From: Lentibacillus kapialis
GTDB taxonomy: Bacteria; Bacillota; Bacilli; Bacillales; Amphibacillaceae
Assembly (NCBI RefSeq): GCF_014646635.1
Contig: NZ_BMNQ01000008.1
Location: 19,468 to 83,467 of the forward strand
DNA length: 64,000 nucleotides
Reading direction: 5' to 3'
Shown piece by piece: positions 60,185 through 64,000 of this stretch. The number at the start of each line of letters is the position of its first letter. Within the stretch, counting starts at the first letter, position 1. The notes beneath the pieces are model-generated. The model made no database searches. It was given only the letters and a program-made list of their open reading frames with translations, and had not been told where the DNA came from. Made by a program: the position numbers and the translations under genes.

Positions 60185-61402
60185 ATGGGCTACTTTGATG
60201 ATGAACGGGAAGAGGGCCATAAGAAACGGCGCTGGATAGGCCCTGTCTTTGCCGGCATTATAATTGGCATTATTATTGCACTGATCGCGTTACCCGGTGT
60301 GTTACAATCAGGTTTTTTATCTGAAGCATGGAATAATGATCGTGAAACTGCTCAGGATAGTACAGATAGCAATCATACTCGTCCGGAATCAAGTGGTTTT
60401 GTATCGGTCAATGTATCCTCTCAAATAACGGAAGTGGTTGATAAGGTCACACCTGCTGTCGTCGGCGTCATCAATATTCAGCGGCAAGGTGACTTCTGGC
60501 AGCAGCAGGAAGGTCAGCAGCAGAGTGAAGCTGGCTCGGGATCCGGTGTCATTTATAAAAAATCGGAAGGTAAGGCCTATGTAATCACCAACCATCACGT
60601 GATTGAGGGAGCAGATACCGTTGAGGTTGTGCTCTCGGATGATAAACGGGTTGAAGCTGAAATTCTCGGCAGTGATTTGTTCTCTGATTTGGCCGTGTTA
60701 AGGATGAACGGCGACAAGGTTCAACAAACCATTGAAATGGGATCATCGAAGAGTATAAAGGTTGGGGAACCGGCCATTGCAATTGGCAACCCGCTTGGCA
60801 TGTTTCTGGGATCGGTAACTCAAGGTGTTATCAGCGGTACACAACGAACGATTCCACAGGATTTTAACCAGGATGGCCGCAATGATTGGCAGGCAGAAGT
60901 TATTCAGACTGATGCAGCGATTAATCCCGGAAATAGCGGTGGAGCCCTGATTAATATTGATGGGAAGCTGATTGGGATTAATTCGATGAAGATCAATCAG
61001 GAAGCGGTTGAAGGCATCGGATTTGCCATCCCGATCGATGCAGCGCGACCGATTGTAAACGAGCTTGAAAAAACCGGACAGGTGAAACGTCCATATATGG
61101 GTGTGGAAATATATTCTTTGGAAGAAGTACCGCAAACAGAATGGAAAAATACATTAAACCTTCCGGATAAGGTAGAGGGCGGCGTCTACGTATGGACCGT
61201 TGAACCTGGTTCGCCGGCAGATAAAGCCGGAATGACCCGACTGGATGTCATCACGGCGGTTGATGGTACCAAGGTCATGAACATGATTGATTTGCGTAAA
61301 ATTTTATACCAGGAAAAAGAAGTCAGCGATTCATTGACGGTCACCTATTACCGTGATGGCAAACAGCAAGAGGCAACATTTGAATTGATTGAACAGCGGT
61401 GA
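60185..61402 (+). CDS. htrA: HtrA-type membrane serine protease (YycK)
   Basis: A DegP/HtrA quality-control protease facing outward. The 405-residue protein has one membrane helix (about 18-40) and a trypsin-like domain with H138 (TNHHV), D168 (SDLAVL) and S251 (NPGNSGGAL). One PDZ domain follows (VEGGVYVWTVEPGSPADKAGM). It ends the wal operon, 114 bases after walJ, with its own ribosome site (AAAGGAGCAATTTAA). Confidence 0.95.
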   Translation: MGYFDDEREEGHKKRRWIGPVFAGIIIGIIIALIALPGVLQSGFLSEAWNNDRETAQDSTDSNHTRPESSGFVSVNVSSQITEVVDKVTPAVVGVINIQRQGDFWQQQEGQQQSEAGSGSGVIYKKSEGKAYVITNHHVIEGADTVEVVLSDDKRVEAEILGSDLFSDLAVLRMNGDKVQQTIEMGSSKSIKVGEPAIAIGNPLGMFLGSVTQGVISGTQRTIPQDFNQDGRNDWQAEVIQTDAAINPGNSGGALINIDGKLIGINSMKINQEAVEGIGFAIPIDAARPIVNELEKTGQVKRPYMGVEIYSLEEVPQTEWKNTLNLPDKVEGGVYVWTVEPGSPADKAGMTRLDVITAVDGTKVMNMIDLRKILYQEKEVSDSLTVTYYRDGKQQEATFELIEQR

Positions 61403-61436
61403 GCGCTGTAAGCAGAGTCGGTTCATTTTAAAAAGT

Positions 61437-61470
61437 TTAAAGCTATCCATTATGTAATGGATAGCTTTAA
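61437..61470 (+). terminator. Hairpin downstream of htrA
   Basis: TTAAAGCTATCCATT and AATGGATAGCTTTAA pair perfectly over 15 bases. The T-run is poor, but the position suggests the end of the wal operon. Confidence 0.65.
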
Positions 61471-61495
61471 TCATATCTAACTGCCTTCTCTTTTG

Positions 61496-61609
61496 TTATC
61501 CACAGTATGTGAACAACATGTAGATAACATCCATATCTTGTATAGAACATCATTTCTGCACCAAAATAACCGCGAACATTTGTGCATATGTGGATAATTT
61601 TGTGGATAG
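61496..61609. promoter_or_regulatory. DnaA-box cluster 35 kb from oriC
   Basis: A perfect TTATCCACA lies at 61496-61504 and a perfect inverted TGTGGATAA at 61589-61597. TGTGGATAG (one mismatch) is at 61601-61609. All are in a 212-bp gap between htrA and the DoxX-like gene. Confidence 0.65.
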
Positions 61610-61614
61610 TCTTG

Positions 61615-61989
61615 TCAAAGCTGTCCGGCTGATTTACGCCACCAGAGTAGTACCAATAAAATAAGCATCACAATATCAAGCCGGGCTTCAAAGGCAAATT
61701 GCAGGATCCCCTGATTCATTAGGATTGGCAGTTTCGTGAACCAAAGCGCCCCAAGGATTATGAGAACAAGCGGTGCAACAGCATGTCTAACAAATAATCG
61801 CGCCAATATAAATGCACTACAGGCAATTTCCGTGAGAGCGACGAGAAGCAGCATGTTTTCAGGGGATGGCAGTCCAAGGTTTATGAATGTTGTCTTGAAG
61901 TCGCTGGACACGAGTTTGAGAATCCCCGATGTCAAAAAAACATACCCAACCGCATAGGCAATCCACTTAGACCCATGTATTGTTTGCAT
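61615..61989 (-). CDS. DoxX-like membrane protein
   Basis: A 124-residue protein with four membrane helices, starting SKWIAYAVGYVFLTSGILKLVSSDF. This is the DoxX pattern of a helix followed by G-x-x-K and PSPENML. The start is ATG 61989, which has GGAGGTG 8 bases upstream; an upstream in-frame ATG lacks a site. DoxX proteins have redox or sulfur roles in some species; here the function is unknown. Confidence 0.78.
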   Translation of the reverse strand: MQTIHGSKWIAYAVGYVFLTSGILKLVSSDFKTTFINLGLPSPENMLLLVALTEIACSAFILARLFVRHAVAPLVLIILGALWFTKLPILMNQGILQFAFEARLDIVMLILLVLLWWRKSAGQL

Positions 61990-62101
61990 ACGAGAAACAC
62001 CTCCATCGTTAGTGATGGTTAATACGTATGCAAGATAGTGGGCAACCTTGACAACCTTCTTATAAAAAAGCTCCGTATTCAAGCACAGTCTGGAACTTGT
62101 A

Positions 62102-62662
62102 CTATGCTTGTCTTTTTATTAATTGGAAAAGTTTCGTAGCCCAGAAAGCGATGAAAACGATCGCAATATCAATCAGTGTTAAGTAGAAAAAATTCATGCC
62201 TTTGTGCACCCTGAGCAGGTCAACCGATACTGAAAAGGTACCATATCCAAATACAAATATTATACTGGCTACAATCGCATAAAGATAAAAGTTTTTCCCG
62301 TTGTTGGTGCAATACTGGTACAACAGCATAAAGATCACCGGAAAAAGAACGGCTGTTACTGTAACACCTTCCGGAAGCAGGTATGAAATGCTGTGCGGGT
62401 GATTGAAATAGTTATTGGCTGTCAGCAGTGTGTCTATATTAAGCCACAATACGTGTACACTATAACCAAAGAAAGAGATTTCAAACAACCGTTTCCTGTC
62501 TACTGTAAAATATAAGATAATAAGCGGAACAATAATGGTAGCAAGATTAATCCAGAAAAACCACGTATCCATGCCGGAAAATAGCTGCCAATGTTCCTTC
62601 ATAAGACTTTCTAGCTCTTGCTTCTGTTCTAAAATTGTATAGTATAATTCCTTTTCGTTCAT
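62102..62662 (-). CDS. Membrane protein of unknown function
   Basis: I do not recognise the family with certainty. The 186-residue protein has a soluble N-terminal helix (1-30, EQKQELESLMKEHWQ). About five membrane helices follow, with a conserved-looking VLWLNIDTLLTANNYFNHPHSISYLLPEG between helices 2 and 3. It ends in a basic tail. ATG follows AAGAGAGGGGTCTAA. It is upstream of the DoxX-like gene on the same strand, 112 bases away. Confidence 0.72.
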   Translation of the reverse strand: MNEKELYYTILEQKQELESLMKEHWQLFSGMDTWFFWINLATIIVPLIILYFTVDRKRLFEISFFGYSVHVLWLNIDTLLTANNYFNHPHSISYLLPEGVTVTAVLFPVIFMLLYQYCTNNGKNFYLYAIVASIIFVFGYGTFSVSVDLLRVHKGMNFFYLTLIDIAIVFIAFWATKLFQLIKRQA

Positions 62663-62720
62663 TTAGACCCCTCTCTTTCAAGGGTAGTTTCAGTAAAATA
62701 AAAGAGAACTATTCACCAGG

Positions 62721-62755
62721 TTATCCCCAAAATTCTGTGGATAGTCTGTGGATAG
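62721..62755. promoter_or_regulatory. Second small DnaA-box cluster
   Basis: TTATCCCCA (62721-62729) is followed by two direct TGTGGATAG boxes (62736-62744 and 62747-62755), 11 bases apart. Each is one base from consensus. They lie in the divergent gap between the unknown membrane protein and the pterin dehydratase. Confidence 0.5.
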
Positions 62756-62849
62756 TGCAGGAGCCACTGTTCAAAACGTTAAAATTTGTTAAACTGTGGG
62801 TAACAACATGATACGGGGTAAAGAAAATTGAATGGAGGTAAAAAAACAA

Positions 62850-63146
62850 ATGGAACGTTTAAGTGAAGAACGAATTGAAAAAGAATTGGAAAGTCTGCCT
62901 GATTGGAAACGGATTGATGAGAAGTGGATCGGTCGTCGCTACCGGTTCAGTGACTTTTTGAATGGTGTGCGCTTTGTCGATCAGGTTGCTGAATATGCAG
63001 AAAGCAAACAGCATCATCCGTTTATTTCAATTGATTATAAAATCGTTACGATGAAAATATCATCATGGCAGATGAAAGGATTGACTGATCTGGACTTTGA
63101 AATGGTCAACCACTTTGATGATCTTTATGAAAAAGCAGCAAAATAA
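62850..63146 (+). CDS. 4a-hydroxytetrahydrobiopterin dehydratase (pterin-4a-carbinolamine dehydratase)
   Basis: A 98-residue PCD-fold protein with the active-site segment ESKQHHPFISIDYKIVTMKISSW, which contains the paired histidines and the tryptophan of the family. It recycles oxidised pterin cofactor where phenylalanine hydroxylase is present, or may serve molybdopterin- or folate-related metabolism. No hydroxylase gene is nearby. The start ATG 62850 follows ATGGAGGT; an upstream in-frame ATG overlaps that site. Confidence 0.88.
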   Translation: MERLSEERIEKELESLPDWKRIDEKWIGRRYRFSDFLNGVRFVDQVAEYAESKQHHPFISIDYKIVTMKISSWQMKGLTDLDFEMVNHFDDLYEKAAK

Positions 63147-63176
63147 AAAATGCGGGCATATTACCCGCATTTTATC
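63147..63176. terminator. Bidirectional terminator
   Basis: AAAATGCGGG, CATATTA, CCCGCATTTT between two convergent genes. Confidence 0.88.
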
Positions 63177-63726
63177 TTTTATGATGTTTCCATTCATGTG
63201 CCAGCTTACCGTAAACAGCGTGATCTGCAAAATGATCATAAAGCCATTCTGCCTGTCGGATCCGGCCTTCCTGCACAAAGCCCAGCCGCTCCGGAATTGC
63301 CCGGCTTTTATGATTGGCATAAGCGGCCCGTATTTCGATCCGGTTCAGCTCCAGTGAATAAAAGGCATAATCTATCAAACCGCTGACAGCGCGTGTCATA
63401 ATCCCTCTTCCTTCATATTCAGCACCAAGCCAGTAGCCGATGTGCCCAATGCCATTCGTCCAGTCAAATAAATTGAATCCTGCAACACCGGCAAGCTCAC
63501 CCTGATAGAGAATACCGGTGGTGAGGCCTCTTCTTTCTGCAAACTGCTTTAATACGGATTCAATAAAGGACCGGGAATCGTTGGGTGTTTTGGTATGGTC
63601 AACCCACGACAACCATTGCCGCAATGTTTCCCTTGAGTCATCCGTCAGCTGAAACAGAGGAGCTGCATCAGTGATTTCCAGGTGCTTCAAAGCAATTTCT
63701 TCGTCAATTTCAAATAAAAACATCAT
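63172..63726 (-). CDS. GNAT N-acetyltransferase (RimJ/RimL family, YdaF-like)
   Basis: A 184-residue acetyl-CoA-dependent acyltransferase. The family pattern is LKHLEITDAAPLFQLTDDSRETLRQWLSWVD at the start. GHIGYWLGAEYEGRGIMTRAV (with the acetyl-CoA loop Q/E-x-x-G-R-G-I) and LELNRIEIRAAYANHKSRAIPERLGFVQEG follow. The substrate is probably a protein N-terminus or a small amine and cannot be told. ATG follows AGGGGGCGCAA. Confidence 0.88.
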   Translation of the reverse strand: MMFLFEIDEEIALKHLEITDAAPLFQLTDDSRETLRQWLSWVDHTKTPNDSRSFIESVLKQFAERRGLTTGILYQGELAGVAGFNLFDWTNGIGHIGYWLGAEYEGRGIMTRAVSGLIDYAFYSLELNRIEIRAAYANHKSRAIPERLGFVQEGRIRQAEWLYDHFADHAVYGKLAHEWKHHKR

Positions 63727-64000
63727 TTGCGCCCCCTGATCAAAGTTGAGAATTATTTTAACATATATACCGGAGTTATCAAGGGATATTTTTCATCTGG
63801 TTCCTTCTTACTAAATTTTATTTTAAGGATAGGTTAAAAGAATGATTTTCCTACATTTTTAACAAACTATTAGTATGGTTAGCCCCCAAAAACGGGGGAA
63901 TTTCATAAATCAATAAAAAAATCATAAGCGTCTATTTTCCGAGAAAATGTTGCTTCATAACCTGAAGTTTTCTAAAAATACGCTGTTCGGACGAAAATAA
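63727..64000. other. Non-coding right edge
   Basis: AT-rich sequence without a supported gene. A small CCCCC/GGGGG hairpin (about 63883-63898, loop AAAAAC) is the only structure I see. Confidence 0.4.

Overview
The window is the replication-origin region of a low-GC, endospore-forming member of the Bacillaceae. Gene content and order closely follow the Bacillus subtilis origin. The sporulation, germination and nucleoid-occlusion genes (yaaH, yyaC, the spoIIIJ-type yidC, noc), together with several families of intergenic hairpin repeats, suggest a halotolerant genus such as Virgibacillus, Lentibacillus or Oceanobacillus. The genus is inferred from protein similarity remembered by eye, not from a search. 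oriC lies at about 25.6-27.6 kb and is bipartite around dnaA. Most genes left of it are on the minus strand and most genes right of it on the plus strand, so transcription mainly runs with replication.

Left arm, read outward from oriC: dnaA, dnaN, yaaA, recF, remB, gyrB and gyrA (replication and supercoiling). yaaC (plus) and guaB (minus) follow; no rRNA operon lies between gyrA and guaB, unlike B. subtilis. Next come dacA-pdxS-pdxT (cell wall and vitamin B6), then serS behind a serine T-box and a tRNA-Ser(UGA). proC follows behind its own proline T-box. Two deoxynucleoside kinases, a small unknown gene, tRNA-Arg(CCU), acsA and a DJ-1/PfpI gene come next. The yaaH-yaaI pair, tadA, the SRP RNA and the start of dnaX close the arm.

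Right arm: rpmH, rnpA, yidC and jag; mnmE, mnmG and rsmG; noc, then soj-spo0J with two parS sites. A class V aminotransferase, a DUF554 membrane protein, yyaC, a COG3949 transporter-like protein, an MscS channel, a DUF951 protein and ychF follow. The rpsF-ssb-rpsR operon is next, then an orphan modA-like lipoprotein with a DUF1189 gene, then yybS-gdpP-rplI-dnaC, purA, and the complete walRKHIJ-htrA cell-wall stress operon. The far right holds small accessory genes (DoxX-like, an unknown membrane protein, pterin dehydratase, GNAT).

I see no transposase, prophage, CRISPR array or defence system. The unusual content is intergenic. (1) A family of about seven hairpin repeats, all oriented with transcription and replication; one sits inside the serS leader between the T-box and the gene. 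(2) Two copies of a MITE-like element with terminal inverted repeats. (3) Palindromic elements of a second type. (4) DnaA-box groups outside oriC, at 30.0, 61.5 and 62.7 kb. (5) A near-consensus Noc-binding site and a parS embedded in a coding gene.
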